Shown here: in pieces, positions 25,481-34,964 of the stretch | How the letters are laid out: each line of letters begins with the position of its first letter | Numbering within the stretch: the stretch's first letter is position 1 | From: CAWCUU01 sp963798855 | GTDB lineage: Bacteria; Gemmatimonadota; Gemmatimonadetes; Longimicrobiales; RSA9 | Direction: 5' to 3' | Assembly: GCA_963798855.1 (NCBI GenBank) | Contig: CAWCUU010000001.1 | Coordinates: 1,612,001-1,676,000 of the forward strand | DNA: 64,000 bases | Translations under genes and position numbers: made by a program | The notes under the pieces: model-generated | What the model was told of the DNA's origin: nothing | What the model saw: the letters and a program-made list of their open reading frames with translations, nothing else | Databases searched by the model: none

Positions 25481-26911
25481 ATGAGACGCTCGATCGGCGG
25501 CGCGCTGATCGCCGCCCTGCTCTGCCTTTCCTGGCCGCTGTGCGCGCAGGGCCGGCCGACGCTGTCGGACGCGGTTCGGCCGTACGTGCGTGTGGACACG
25601 GGCGCGATCGCGCTCACGCACGTGCGCGTCATCGACGGGACGGGCTCACCGTCGCGCGAGGACCAGACGCTGGTGATCCGGCAGGGGGCCATCGCCGCGA
25701 TGGGTCCCTCATCGGCGACCGCGGTCCCGTCGGACGCCCAGGTGCTGGACCTGAGCGGCCGGTCCGTGATCCCCGGCCTCGTGATGGTCCACGAGCACCT
25801 CTTCTATCCGACCGGCCCCGGCGTATACGCGAACCTGTCCGAGAGCTTCACGCGGCTGTACCTGGCGGGAGGGGTTACGTCGATGCGGACGGGCGGGAAC
25901 ATGAACGGCTATGGCGAGCTGGGGGTCGCGCAGGCGATCCGCCGGGGCGAGAAGCCGGGCCCGTGGATCGACGCCACGGCACCGTACCTGGAGGGCCGGG
26001 GCCTCGGCCTGCCGCAGGTGCACGAGCTCGAGGACAGCGCGGATGCGCGCGCGCTGGTGGACTTCTGGGCCAATGCAGGGGCCACGTCGTACAAGGCGTA
26101 CATGCACATCACGCGCGCGGAGCTCGGGGCCGCCATCCGCGCTGCGCACGGCCGGGGGCTGAAGCTGACCGGGCACCTCTGCTCCGTGACCTACCGCGAG
26201 GCCGCGGAGCTCGGCATCGACGACCTCGAGCACGGCTTCCTCGTCGCGACGGACTTCGTGCCGGAAAAGGAGCCCGACGTCTGCCCGCCTCGTCCCGAAG
26301 TCGAGCGGTCGCTCTTGGACGTGTCCGCGAACGATCCTCGCTTCCGCTCCCTGATCGGCGAGCTGATCGAGCGCCACGTCGCGGTGACGACCACGCCGAC
26401 CGTCTTCGAGACGTTCGTGCCGGGCCGGCCGCTGCCGCCGGGGCTGGACGTGCTGGATCCGCAGCTCAGGTCCGCGTTCGAGGAACGTCACGATCGCATC
26501 GCGAAGAGCGGCGAGTCGCCCTACACGAAGCTGTTCGGCAACGACCTGGCGTTGAACCTGGCGTTCTTCCGGGCGGGCGGCCTGCTGCTGGTCGGCACGG
26601 ATCCGACCGGCTACGGCGGGGTCGTTCCGGGCTTCTCGAACCAGCGTGCGCTGGAGCTACTGGTAGAGGGCGGCTTCACGCCTCTCGAGGCGATCCACGT
26701 CGGAACCCTGAACGGCGCGACCTACCTCGGCCGTGCCGACCGCATCGGCTCGATCGCGGTCGGCAAGCAGGCCGACCTGGTCGTCGTAGAGGGCGATCCG
26801 TCGACGCAGATCAGCGACGTCCGGCGCGTGCGGCTGGTCTTCAAGCAGGGCGTCGGCTACGACCCCGAGAAGCTGATCGCGTCGGTGCGGGGGAAGGTCG
26901 GGCTGTTCTGA
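25481..26911 (+). CDS. Secreted amidohydrolase (imidazolonepropionase/prolidase-like)
   Basis: A 476-residue metal-dependent hydrolase. Signal peptide MRRSIGGALIAALLCLSWPL ends with CAQG. The amidohydrolase core: VIPGLVMVHEHLF (metal-binding HxH), the carboxylated-Lys region TSYKAYMHI, GHLCSVTYREA with the next His, LEHGFLV, LVGTDPTGYGG (Asp) and the C-terminal IGSIAVGKQADLVVVEGDPS that folds back on the N-terminal beta-sandwich. I took ATG 25481 because the signal peptide starts there. The substrate is not deducible. Confidence 0.88.
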   Translation: MRRSIGGALIAALLCLSWPLCAQGRPTLSDAVRPYVRVDTGAIALTHVRVIDGTGSPSREDQTLVIRQGAIAAMGPSSATAVPSDAQVLDLSGRSVIPGLVMVHEHLFYPTGPGVYANLSESFTRLYLAGGVTSMRTGGNMNGYGELGVAQAIRRGEKPGPWIDATAPYLEGRGLGLPQVHELEDSADARALVDFWANAGATSYKAYMHITRAELGAAIRAAHGRGLKLTGHLCSVTYREAAELGIDDLEHGFLVATDFVPEKEPDVCPPRPEVERSLLDVSANDPRFRSLIGELIERHVAVTTTPTVFETFVPGRPLPPGLDVLDPQLRSAFEERHDRIAKSGESPYTKLFGNDLALNLAFFRAGGLLLVGTDPTGYGGVVPGFSNQRALELLVEGGFTPLEAIHVGTLNGATYLGRADRIGSIAVGKQADLVVVEGDPSTQISDVRRVRLVFKQGVGYDPEKLIASVRGKVGLF

Positions 26912-26932
26912 TGGTCGGGTTTCCCCAGGCGG

Positions 26933-27148
26933 CCAAGAACAGCATCACGCGGAGCCGCCAAGAACAGCATCACGCGGAGCCGCGAAGAAACGCGGAGACG
27001 CGAAGAGCCGCCGGCTCCGGCCGAGCGCTCGACGCACATCAACCATCGTCTGATGTTGGCTCGGCGACGTGTCTGCGCCCCGCGCCGCGTCGTCCGACTT
27101 CGCGCTTCGCGCCCCTCCGTTCCCGTCGCGGCTCCCCGTGATGCTGTT
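26933..27148. repeat. Inverted-repeat region between convergent genes
   Basis: Two perfect 25-bp tandem units (26933-26957, 26958-26982) contain AACAGCATCACGCGGAGCCG. An inverted copy with one mismatch in 20 lies at 27129-27148. A related, diverged GCGGAGACGCGAAG motif follows the tandem pair and a similar stretch occurs at about 25307-25345. The block sits between the converging amidohydrolase and S9 peptidase genes. Confidence 0.75.
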
Positions 27149-27177
27149 TGCGAAGGTGGAGCCCTCCGCGTGTTCGA

Positions 27178-29213
27178 TCACCGCGTCGCGTGCCGGCCCT
27201 GCTGCAGGTAGCGGGCATACCAGTCGAGATAGCGGCGGTAGCGGTCGAGGACGAAGCTGGGGCGCCGGATGCCGTGGTGCTCGCCCGGGTAGATCACGAG
27301 CTCCGTCGGCACGCCGAGCGTACGCAGCGCCTGGTACATCTGCTGGACGCCCACCACGGGCACGTTGAAGTCCTTCTCACCCCCCATAAAAAGAGTGGGC
27401 GTCGAGATGCTGTCGGCCTGGAAGAACGGGTAGCTGAGCTTCAACCAGAGGTCGGGGTTCTTCCACGGAGGGCCGAGCTCCTGGTCGTACTGGACGATGT
27501 ATTGATCGACGCCGTAGAGCGCGGGCTGCAGCGCATTGCCGGCGCCGCAGACGGCGGCCGAGAAGCGATCCGTCTTCGGTAGCGCGTAGAGGGTGGTGTA
27601 GCAGCCGTAACTCCAGCCGCCGATGCCGAGCCGATCCGGATCGGCGATGCCCATCTCAATGACGTGGTCGACGCCGGCGAGCACGTCGATGACCTCCTTG
27701 TCGCCCCAGTCCTGATACAGGATCTCCTTCCAGGCGCGACCGCGACCGGAGCTGCCGCGGTAGTTGGGGGAGAGGACGGCGTAGCCGGCGCCGGCGAAGA
27801 GTTGCCGCTCGAAATCGAACTCGAAGCCGTTCTGGCCGTTGGGACCGCCGTGGATCCGGAGCAGGGTCGGGTATTTCGTGCCGGTCCGGTAGTCCAGGGG
27901 CAGGTACAGCATGCCGTGCACGTCGGCACCATCCGGCGTCGCGTACGCGATCCGCTGAACCTTGCCGAGGCGGATCTCTCCGAGCAGCTCGTCATTGCGG
28001 TGGGAGAGGCGGCGGAGGCGGCACGGTCGAGCGCGAAGACCTCGGCGGGCCGGTCGGAGGTGGTCGCGGTGAGCGCGAGCCGGCCGGTCGGTGCAGACGG
28101 GCAACGACTCGACCACCCGGTCGCCGCCCTCAGCTTCTCCACCGGCGCCGCCCACCGCCGCGACCCGTGCCGGGTAGCGGGTTCCGTCATCGGTGACCAG
28201 GAAGTAGAGCCACTTCCGTCCCGAGAAAAGCGAGCGCCGGAGACGTCGCGATCGAGACCGTCCGTGAGCAGCCGCTGTTCCCCGCCGCATCACCGGCACG
28301 AGCGCGAGGACGTCCAGGTTGTAGGCGGACATGCGGGACTCGCTGCCCTGCAGGTACGCGATCCAGCGCGCCGTCGGGACTCCAGGCGAGCGGTCCCGGT
28401 GTCCGATCCCCCCACGACGTCAGTCGGACGGGCGACGCCCCGGCGCGGGCGTCCACCACGTAGACGTCGTCGTTGTGTGCGCGGTCGGGGTCGTCGCCCT
28501 CGCGCTCGCTGACGAACGCGATCCGCCGGCCGTCGGGCGACCACGCCGGGTCGTCGTCATCGAAGTCACCGCTCGTCAGCGTGTCCAGGCGCTGCGAGGC
28601 CAGATCGAACAGGTATAGGTGGCTGCGCTCGTGCGTGAGATAGCCGTCGCCGTCCGACTTGAAGTGGTAGCGGTCGATCACGATCGGCTTCGGCTTCGAT
28701 TCTGAGGCGCTGTCGCCAGGCTCGCGGTCCTGGATCACGAGGACGAGGCGAGAGGCGTCCGGCGCCCATGCGTAGCCGGAGATGCCCCCCTTCACCTCCG
28801 TCACGCGGCGCGCCTCGCCGCCGCGCCGGTCGAGCAGCCAGAGCTGGGCACCCTTCCCCTCCTGGCGCGAGGAGAGGAACGACAGGTATCGGCCGTCCGG
28901 GCTCCAGCGGGGCGAGCTCTCGCTCTCCGGCGAGGTCGTGAGCCGGATCTCCTGCGTGCCGTCCCAGCTCGCCATCCGAGATGTCGCTGTCGTTCTCGTC
29001 CTTCGCGAGGTCCGTCGTGCCGACGCTGTACGCGACCCAGGCGCCGTCGGGGGAGATCTGAGGGTCGCGCACGTTCTGCAGCCGCGCGAAGTCCTCGGGG
29101 TGGAGCGGGCGCGGTACGGTGTCGGCGGGCGGACTCGAAGCGGGCTGCTGCGCCGCCGCGGGCGCCGCGAGGGCGAGCGCGGCGGCGGCCAGCAGGAACG
29201 CAGTACGTCGCAT
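27178..29213 (-). pseudogene. S9 family prolyl oligopeptidase-like peptidase, multiple frameshifts
   Basis: A secreted peptidase of about 670 residues read from ATG 29213 (signal MRRTAFLLAAAALALAAPAA). The N-terminal propeller has DPQISPDGAWVAYSVGTTDL, SPRWSPDGRYLSFLSSRQEG and DDDPAWSPDGRRIAFVSERE. The catalytic domain has YPTLLRIHGGPNGQ, LSPNYRGSSGRG, GIGGWSYGCYTT (nucleophile Ser) and a C-terminal PGEHHGI (His). At least four frame changes are needed (near 28975, 28370, 28190 and 28050). At 28975 the shift is one extra base (ATCTCGG for ATCTGG). The family motifs are intact on both sides, so sequencing insertions are more likely than decay. It lies three bases after the cytochrome gene, in the same operon. 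Confidence 0.8.
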
Positions 29214-29216
29214 GGT

Positions 29217-30512
29217 CTAGTGCGCCCCGGTCTCATTGGCCGTCGGATACGGCGGCGGCGGATTGGGCGGCAGCGCCGCGACCGCGCTCGCCCAGTGGTC
29301 GGGAGTGTCGTCGCTGGCCGGCACCGTGTTGTTCACGGGCTTCAGCCCATGCCTCAAATAGGCGATGATCGCCCGGAGATCCTCGTCCGGCATGTAGCGC
29401 CAGGATGCCCAGGGCATGAACGGACCGAGATAGTGAGGCTCCGCGGGGAAGTTTCCCTGCCCTGGAGTCGTCGAGGTGATCTCGACGTCCGGCGTATCCT
29501 CGGGGCGCAGCCCCCAGCGCAGCGCGTTGAAGATCTGGCGATCGGAGAAGCGGCCGATTCCGGTCTCCGCGTCGGGCGTGAGGTTCTTTGCCCGACCGTG
29601 GAAGCAGGGCGCGGTGGAGTCCGTGAAGCAGCCGCCGAGGACGAACTCTTGCGTGGGATCGGTCACGCCGGCGAGCCAGCCCTTCATCGCCGGCGATATG
29701 CCCTCGTGGCATCCGAGGTCGGCGCAGCCGTGGCTGAGGACCAGCTCGCGGCCTTGCAGCACCTGGTCCCGCATCCCGGCCGGCGGCTCGACCTCGTTGG
29801 CGGTCGGGAAGGCCGGCGCGGGGTACGTGCCGATGTTCTCGGGCACCATCGCGCTGGCCCAGAAATCGGGTGGACCCTCGCTGTCGGGGACCTTGTTGAC
29901 GACCGGCTTCAGCCCACGCTTGAGATAGGCCGCGATCGCGTGGAGATCCTCGTCGCTCATGTGCCGCCACGCCATCCACGGCATCGGCGGCGCGAGGTAG
30001 TGTGGGTGCTCCGGAAAGTTGCCCTGGCCCGGCGTCGTGGACGTGATGTCGACGTCCGGCGTGTCCTCCGGGCGGAGCCCGAAGCGGAGCGCGTTGAAGA
30101 TCTGGCGCTCCGTGAAACGGCCCAAACCGGTGGCGTCATCGGGAGTGAGGTTGCGCGGGCGCGTCGTGAAGCAGCCTTTGGCGCCGGGCTCCAGCCCGCA
30201 CGGCGGGGGGCCGATCTGGAAGTTCATCGCGGGGCCGGTCGAACCCGCCAGCCAGCCCTTCGCGGCCGGGTCATCGCCGACCGGGGCAGCGGGGTTGTTG
30301 CCACCTCCATGGCATTCGCCGCAGGCGTGGCTGATGACGAGATAGCGGCCGCGCGCGACCATGTCATCCTGCGTCCGCGCGCTCGCCGGAGCGGCCGCGC
30401 GCGTCGCAGCCATGGACGGCCCCGTGGCGGGCCCTCGCGGCGCGAATACCGCGGCGATGGAGAGTACGGCGACGGGTAAAGCGACGGCGACTGCACGGCT
30501 GGACCAGCGCAT
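29217..30512 (-). CDS. Diheme c-type cytochrome built from two homologous halves
   Basis: A 431-residue periplasmic electron carrier. ATG 30512 has AAGGAGG upstream. After a signal helix, two repeats of about 170 residues follow, sharing KGWLAG, PRNLTPDDATGLGRF/AKNLTPDAETGIGRF, RQIFNALRFGLRPEDTPDV, STTPGQGNFP and MSDEDLHAIAAYLK. Half 1 has the normal heme motif CGECH. Half 2 has CADLGCH, a CX4CH spacing. The repeat layout resembles cytochromes partnered with alcohol dehydrogenases or oxidases. It sits 14 bases after the multicopper oxidase gene and upstream of the S9 peptidase gene. Confidence 0.88.
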   Translation of the reverse strand: MRWSSRAVAVALPVAVLSIAAVFAPRGPATGPSMAATRAAAPASARTQDDMVARGRYLVISHACGECHGGGNNPAAPVGDDPAAKGWLAGSTGPAMNFQIGPPPCGLEPGAKGCFTTRPRNLTPDDATGLGRFTERQIFNALRFGLRPEDTPDVDITSTTPGQGNFPEHPHYLAPPMPWMAWRHMSDEDLHAIAAYLKRGLKPVVNKVPDSEGPPDFWASAMVPENIGTYPAPAFPTANEVEPPAGMRDQVLQGRELVLSHGCADLGCHEGISPAMKGWLAGVTDPTQEFVLGGCFTDSTAPCFHGRAKNLTPDAETGIGRFSDRQIFNALRWGLRPEDTPDVEITSTTPGQGNFPAEPHYLGPFMPWASWRYMPDEDLRAIIAYLRHGLKPVNNTVPASDDTPDHWASAVAALPPNPPPPYPTANETGAH

Positions 30513-30526
30513 GTCCGCCTCCTTGT

Positions 30527-32033
30527 TCACCGGAGCTGGAGAATTCCCATCATGCCTGCGTCTTCGTGATCCAGGATGTGGCAGTGGAACATCCACTTCC
30601 CGGGGTAGTCTTCGAACTGGACGACGATGCGGACGACGCCGTGCTTCGGGATGTTGACCGTGTCCTTCCAGCTGCGGTACGGCTCCGGCACGCCATCGCG
30701 GTCCAGGACCTGGAAACGGAAGCCGTGCAGGTGGAAGGGGTGGTCCATGCCGACGACGTTCTCGATCTGCCAGATCTCGGTCGTGCCGAGCCGGGCCTCG
30801 ATGTCGACGCGATTCATGTCCATCTTCCTGCCGTTGATCATGCCCTGGCTGAAGACGACGACCCGGTGCGCGGCGACATCGGTCGTATCGATGGGCGGCA
30901 CGACGCGCAGCTTCGTCGGGATCGCGATCGGCGGCACGGCCGGCTCCGACGAGTAGCGAAGCGACAGGATGTCGCGCGGCCGGTCCCAGTCCGCAGGCCG
31001 CGTGTGCGGATCGTAGCGGTCGTAGGGCAGCGTCTGGAAGACGGCGCTGTCGCCCGGGAGCGTCGGTTCCGCGCACGAGCACCTCGACCCGTCCGGAGTT
31101 CGCCAGGACGACGTCGTCCACCTCCCGGGGGTGCTCGAACAGCCCGCCGTCGCTGCCGACGTGCACGAGCTTCTGTCCGGGGATCGCGAGGCGGTAGACG
31201 CGCGCTGCGGATGCGTCGACGATGCGCCAGCGCTGGACCTCGCCGCTGCGGATCCGGATGGTGGGCATGACCTGGCCGTTGACGAGCAGGGTGTTGCCCT
31301 CCCGGCCGTTTTCCGCGTCGATGATCCCCTGCAGCGAATGCGGGTCCGGCATGTCCACGGAGCCGTCCGGCCGGAACCGGTTGTCGGACAGGATCAGGAG
31401 GCGGTCCGGGATGCCGGCCAGCGGGTCGTGCGCGGCGCGGATGATCAGGGCGCCGAAGAGCCCCTTCGAGACCTGCTCGGTCGTGGTCCGGTCCGGGTGC
31501 GGGTGGTACCAGTAGGTGCCGGCCGTCTCCGCTCCCGCCCGGAACACGTAGTCGAAGCTGTCGCCGGGCAGCACGAGCTCCAGCGGGCTGCCGTCCTTTC
31601 TGGCGGGCAGGTGCATCCCGTGAAAGTGGATCGTGGTCGGCTCGGGCAGCTCGTTCTTGAAGTGGACGATGACCGAGTCGCCCTCGTGCAGCTCGAGCGT
31701 CGGCCCCGGCACCGTGCCGTTGTAAGCGTATGCGTCCGTCGGCTTGCCGGGCACCAGCTCGAGCCGGGCCGGAGCGGCGGTCAGCCGCACTTCGACGATG
31801 CCGGGTGTGGCCGAGAGGTTCTTCAGAACTGGCGGATAGGTGAGCGTGTCGCGCGCAGCCGGAGCGGGTGGGGCGGTCGGGTGGGGCTGCCGGGCCAGCG
31901 CGGCAGTCGCGGGTGCGCCCGCAGCGATCGCGAGGACCGCCGCGGCCAGCCGCAGCGTGGCGGGCACCACGGCGAAGTTACATCGCCGCGCGGAACGGCA
32001 CGCGCCAGCGGTCGGCCGACGGCTCGACGGCAT
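30527..32033 (-). pseudogene. Multicopper oxidase (laccase/CueO type), one frameshift
   Basis: A secreted oxidase of about 500 residues. ATG 32033 has GGAGG four bases upstream and gives a signal peptide. All four copper motifs are present: TTIHFHGMHLPA, TYWYHPHPD, HPFHLHGF and MFHCHILDHEDAGMM. The frame breaks once near 31058, where APGDSAVFQTLPYDRYDPH is interrupted by an extra G in a GGG run. Removing it restores the protein through to the stop at 30527. The enzyme would oxidise copper(I), metals or phenols with oxygen. It lies 162 bases after cydB and 14 bases before the cytochrome gene. Confidence 0.85.
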
Positions 32034-32195
32034 TGGGCCTCCGGGGAGGCGAACGGGAATGATGTCGGGATTGTCCGGCGGCCACAGAATAAACCCGGAC
32101 CCCCGTGTTACGGAAGGGGATCGGACGGTGCCTGGGCCGAAACGGCGGCTCACGCGGAGGCGCGGCGGACGCGTGATGGTTTCTGCAGAGGATGA

Positions 32196-33239
32196 TCAGT
32201 AGCCGGCGCCCTCGATCTCGGCCTTGCCGCGGAAGTGGCGGTACAGGAACACGAAGTAAGCGGCGGCGATCAGCATGCCGGGGATCCACCAGGCGAGCCC
32301 CGTGCGCAGACTCGCGGGCGGCGCCGCAACCGCCTGCGCCGTAAGGCCGTACTCGCGTCCGGTGTTCGCCGGCAGGACGTAGGGGTAGAGGCCGAACGCG
32401 GCGCTGGCGAGCATGCCCACGAGGTAGGTCGCGGAGGAGAGGAAGGCGACGCCGGGGCGCCCGCGCACGAGGCCCCACAGCACGCCGCCGAGTCCTGCGA
32501 GCGCGAGCGCGGGGAGCAGGTACCCCTCGGGCGCGGCCGCCATGTGCTCGGGTACCATGGGCTGTACGATCCACGTCACGGCGGTCGAGACGGCGACCAT
32601 CAGCAGGACGAGCGGCCACGCGATGCGTGCGGCACGACGCGCTCGATCGCCGAGCTCCCCATTGGTCTTGAGCCAGACCCAGAGCGCGCCGTGGAGCGTG
32701 AGCGAGAGCAGCGCCGCGACGCCGATGATCAGCGTGTACCAGTCCAGGATCCCGGTCCGCTCGCCGAGGCGGAAATGCGTCCACAGCGGCTCGAAGAACC
32801 AGCCGTCGGCGTCGAGCGGAACGCCGCGGATGACGTTGCCCAGCGCCACGCCGAGGAAGAACGCGAGCAGGCCGCTGGCGAAGCAGAAGACGACGTCCCA
32901 GAAGTTCTGCCAGATCGCGGCCTGCAGGTGGTTGCGGAACTCGATCGAGATGCCGCGCAGCACCAGCAACCAGAGGACCATCATGAGCGGCAGGTAGAAG
33001 CCGCTGAAGCTGGAGGCGTAGAGAGCCGGGAACGCGAAGTAGAGCGTTCCGCCGGCGGCGAGGAGCCAGACCTCGTTGCCGTCCCACACGGGACCGATGC
33101 TGCGGATCACCAGGCGTCGCTCGCGGTCGGAGCGCCCGAGCAGCAGGTGCAGCGCGCCGGCGCCGAGATCGAAGCCGTCGAAGACGACGTAGCCGCAGAT
33201 CATGATCGCGACGAGCCAGAACCAGAGCGTCACGAGCAT
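32196..33239 (-). CDS. cydB: Cytochrome bd ubiquinol oxidase subunit II
   Basis: A 347-residue integral membrane subunit of the bd-type terminal oxidase, which reduces oxygen with quinol. The N-terminus (LVTLWFWLVAIMICGYVVFD + GFDLGAG) is the CydB signature. Further helices include SIGPVWDGNEVWLLAAGGTL, a hallmark of the subunit, and WYTLIIGVAALLSLTLHGAL. The start ATG 33239 lies three bases after the cydA stop, so the pair is co-translated. Confidence 0.95.
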   Translation of the reverse strand: MLVTLWFWLVAIMICGYVVFDGFDLGAGALHLLLGRSDRERRLVIRSIGPVWDGNEVWLLAAGGTLYFAFPALYASSFSGFYLPLMMVLWLLVLRGISIEFRNHLQAAIWQNFWDVVFCFASGLLAFFLGVALGNVIRGVPLDADGWFFEPLWTHFRLGERTGILDWYTLIIGVAALLSLTLHGALWVWLKTNGELGDRARRAARIAWPLVLLMVAVSTAVTWIVQPMVPEHMAAAPEGYLLPALALAGLGGVLWGLVRGRPGVAFLSSATYLVGMLASAAFGLYPYVLPANTGREYGLTAQAVAAPPASLRTGLAWWIPGMLIAAAYFVFLYRHFRGKAEIEGAGY

Positions 33240-33242
33240 GGC

Positions 33243-34610
33243 TCAGGCCCTCCCGGAAGCGATGGGCACGGGCTCGGGCAACGGATGCGGCTCCGGCTCG
33301 GGGCCGTGCTGGATCTCGCGGCCGACCAGGAACAGGAACAGCATTCCGAGCACCATGTAGAGCCCCATGAAGCCGATCAGCGTGAAGGTGCCGTTGCCGG
33401 AGGAGACGTTCTGCGAGATGCCGCCCGACGTGCGCATCATGCCGTATAGGATCCACGGCTGTCGGCCCACCTCCGCGGTGATCCAGCCGGCGGTGTTCGC
33501 GATGTAGGGAAAGGGCAGCGCCAGCATGAGCAGCCAGAGCGTCGCACGCGAGTCGAATAGGCTGCCGCGCCAGAGCTTCCACGCCGACAGCACCATGATC
33601 GCGATGAAGATCGTGCCGAGCCCGACCATGATGTGGTACGCGAAGTAGACGAGCGGGACGTTGTCCGGCCACTCCTCCTCCGGGAAATCCTCCAGCCCGT
33701 GCACCTCGGCCTCCCAGCGGCGGTAGGTCAGGAAGCTCAGCGCGCGCGGGATCGCCAGCTCGTTGTCGAGCGTGTGATGGCGCATGTCGGGCTGCCCGAG
33801 GATCACGACAGGCGCGCCGCTCTCGGTCCGGAAGAGCCCCTCCATCGCGGCGAGCGTGACGGGCTGGTAGTCGGCGACCATGCGGCCGTGCCGATCGCCG
33901 AGCGGGTAGAGCTGCAGGATGCTCGCGACGACGCCCACGCCGACCCCGAGCCGCACGAACGTCCGGCCGTACGCCTCGTGCCGGTGCATGAGCAGGTAGA
34001 AGGCTCCGATCGAAGCCACGGCGAAGCACCCCGTGATCACGGCGCCGACCATGTTGTGCAGGTACTGCCAGATCAGCCACCGGTTGCCGAGCAGCCCGCC
34101 GAGGCTCGTCAGCGCGAGAGAGCCGTCCGCCGCGACGGAATAGCCCACCGGATGCTGCATGAAGGCATCGGTCGCGATGATGAAGTAGCCGGAAAGCCAG
34201 GAGCCGACGAAGATGAGCAGCGAGGTCGCCCAGTGAGCCGCCCGGCTCAACCGGCGCTCGCCGAAGAGGAAGAGCCCGAGGAAGCTGGACTCGAGGAAGA
34301 ACGCGAAGACGCCCTCCATCGCGAGCGGCTGGCCGATCACGCCCCCGGCCGCTCGCGAGAAGGTCGCCCAGTTCGTGCCGAACTGGAACTCCATCGGGAT
34401 TCCCGTCACCACTCCCACCGCGAAGTTGATCGCGAAGATCCGCGCCCAGAAGCGCGCCGCGCGATCAAGGTGCTCGTCCCGCCTGCGCCACGCGGCCGTC
34501 TTCAGGCCGAACAGCAACAGCGCGAGCCCCATGGTGAGCTGCGGGAACAGGTAGTGGTACGTGACCGTGAAAGCGAAGAGCAGACGGTCTACGGTGACTG
34601 GATCGGACAT
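33243..34610 (-). CDS. cydA: Cytochrome bd ubiquinol oxidase subunit I
   Basis: A 455-residue heme-bearing subunit. The His ligand region is RLLFAFTVTYHYLFPQLTMG. The Glu helix is MEGVFAFFLESSFLGLFLFG. The conserved GRQPW motif is EVGRQPWILYGMMRTS. The quinol loop (about residues 240-320) is short, the Q-loop type without the E. coli insertion, so it groups with short-loop (CioA-like) enzymes. ATG 34610 has AGGAG upstream. It heads the leftward block cydA-cydB-multicopper oxidase-cytochrome-S9 peptidase. The oxidase would give high-affinity, nitric-oxide- or cyanide-tolerant respiration. Confidence 0.95.
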   Translation of the reverse strand: MSDPVTVDRLLFAFTVTYHYLFPQLTMGLALLLFGLKTAAWRRRDEHLDRAARFWARIFAINFAVGVVTGIPMEFQFGTNWATFSRAAGGVIGQPLAMEGVFAFFLESSFLGLFLFGERRLSRAAHWATSLLIFVGSWLSGYFIIATDAFMQHPVGYSVAADGSLALTSLGGLLGNRWLIWQYLHNMVGAVITGCFAVASIGAFYLLMHRHEAYGRTFVRLGVGVGVVASILQLYPLGDRHGRMVADYQPVTLAAMEGLFRTESGAPVVILGQPDMRHHTLDNELAIPRALSFLTYRRWEAEVHGLEDFPEEEWPDNVPLVYFAYHIMVGLGTIFIAIMVLSAWKLWRGSLFDSRATLWLLMLALPFPYIANTAGWITAEVGRQPWILYGMMRTSGGISQNVSSGNGTFTLIGFMGLYMVLGMLFLFLVGREIQHGPEPEPHPLPEPVPIASGRA

Positions 34611-34964
34611 GGGCGCTCCTTGACTCTCCCCGACGACTCCGCCGCGCCCGAGAGGTTACGGCCGCGCGGATGATCGCGCGAGGCGGGCGCGCATGTCTGT
34701 GGGGAGCCTTCCGGCTCGCGTGTCGGGCGGAACCCGCGTGGGCGGCCCGGCGCTCACCATGCGCCGTACAACGACCGGAGGGCCGTCGGGCTGGATTCCA
34801 CGTACGCCGCCGAGTACTCCGGCTTCGCCGGCGCGTACGTCCGCCTCAGCATGGACGATCAGGACGAGTTCACCTCGCAGGAGCTACAGACCCTCACCGA
34901 AGCGTCGGCGAGATGGGCCGTCGCCGTCGATGTCCCTCGCGGGCAATGCGGGGCTCAGCGAGGC
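34611..34964. other. Intergenic region with a possible plus-strand gene remnant
   Basis: It separates cydA from the S41-type gene, both leftward. A plus-strand frame at about 34756-34929 reads like coding sequence (VGLDSTYAAEYSGFAGAYVR, LSMDDQDEFTSQELQTLTEA) but has no start and no known family, so it is at most a remnant. Confidence 0.35.

Noticed and set aside
26933..26982. Possible CRISPR repeats
   Set aside because: The two 25-bp units are directly adjacent without spacers, and no cas gene is present.
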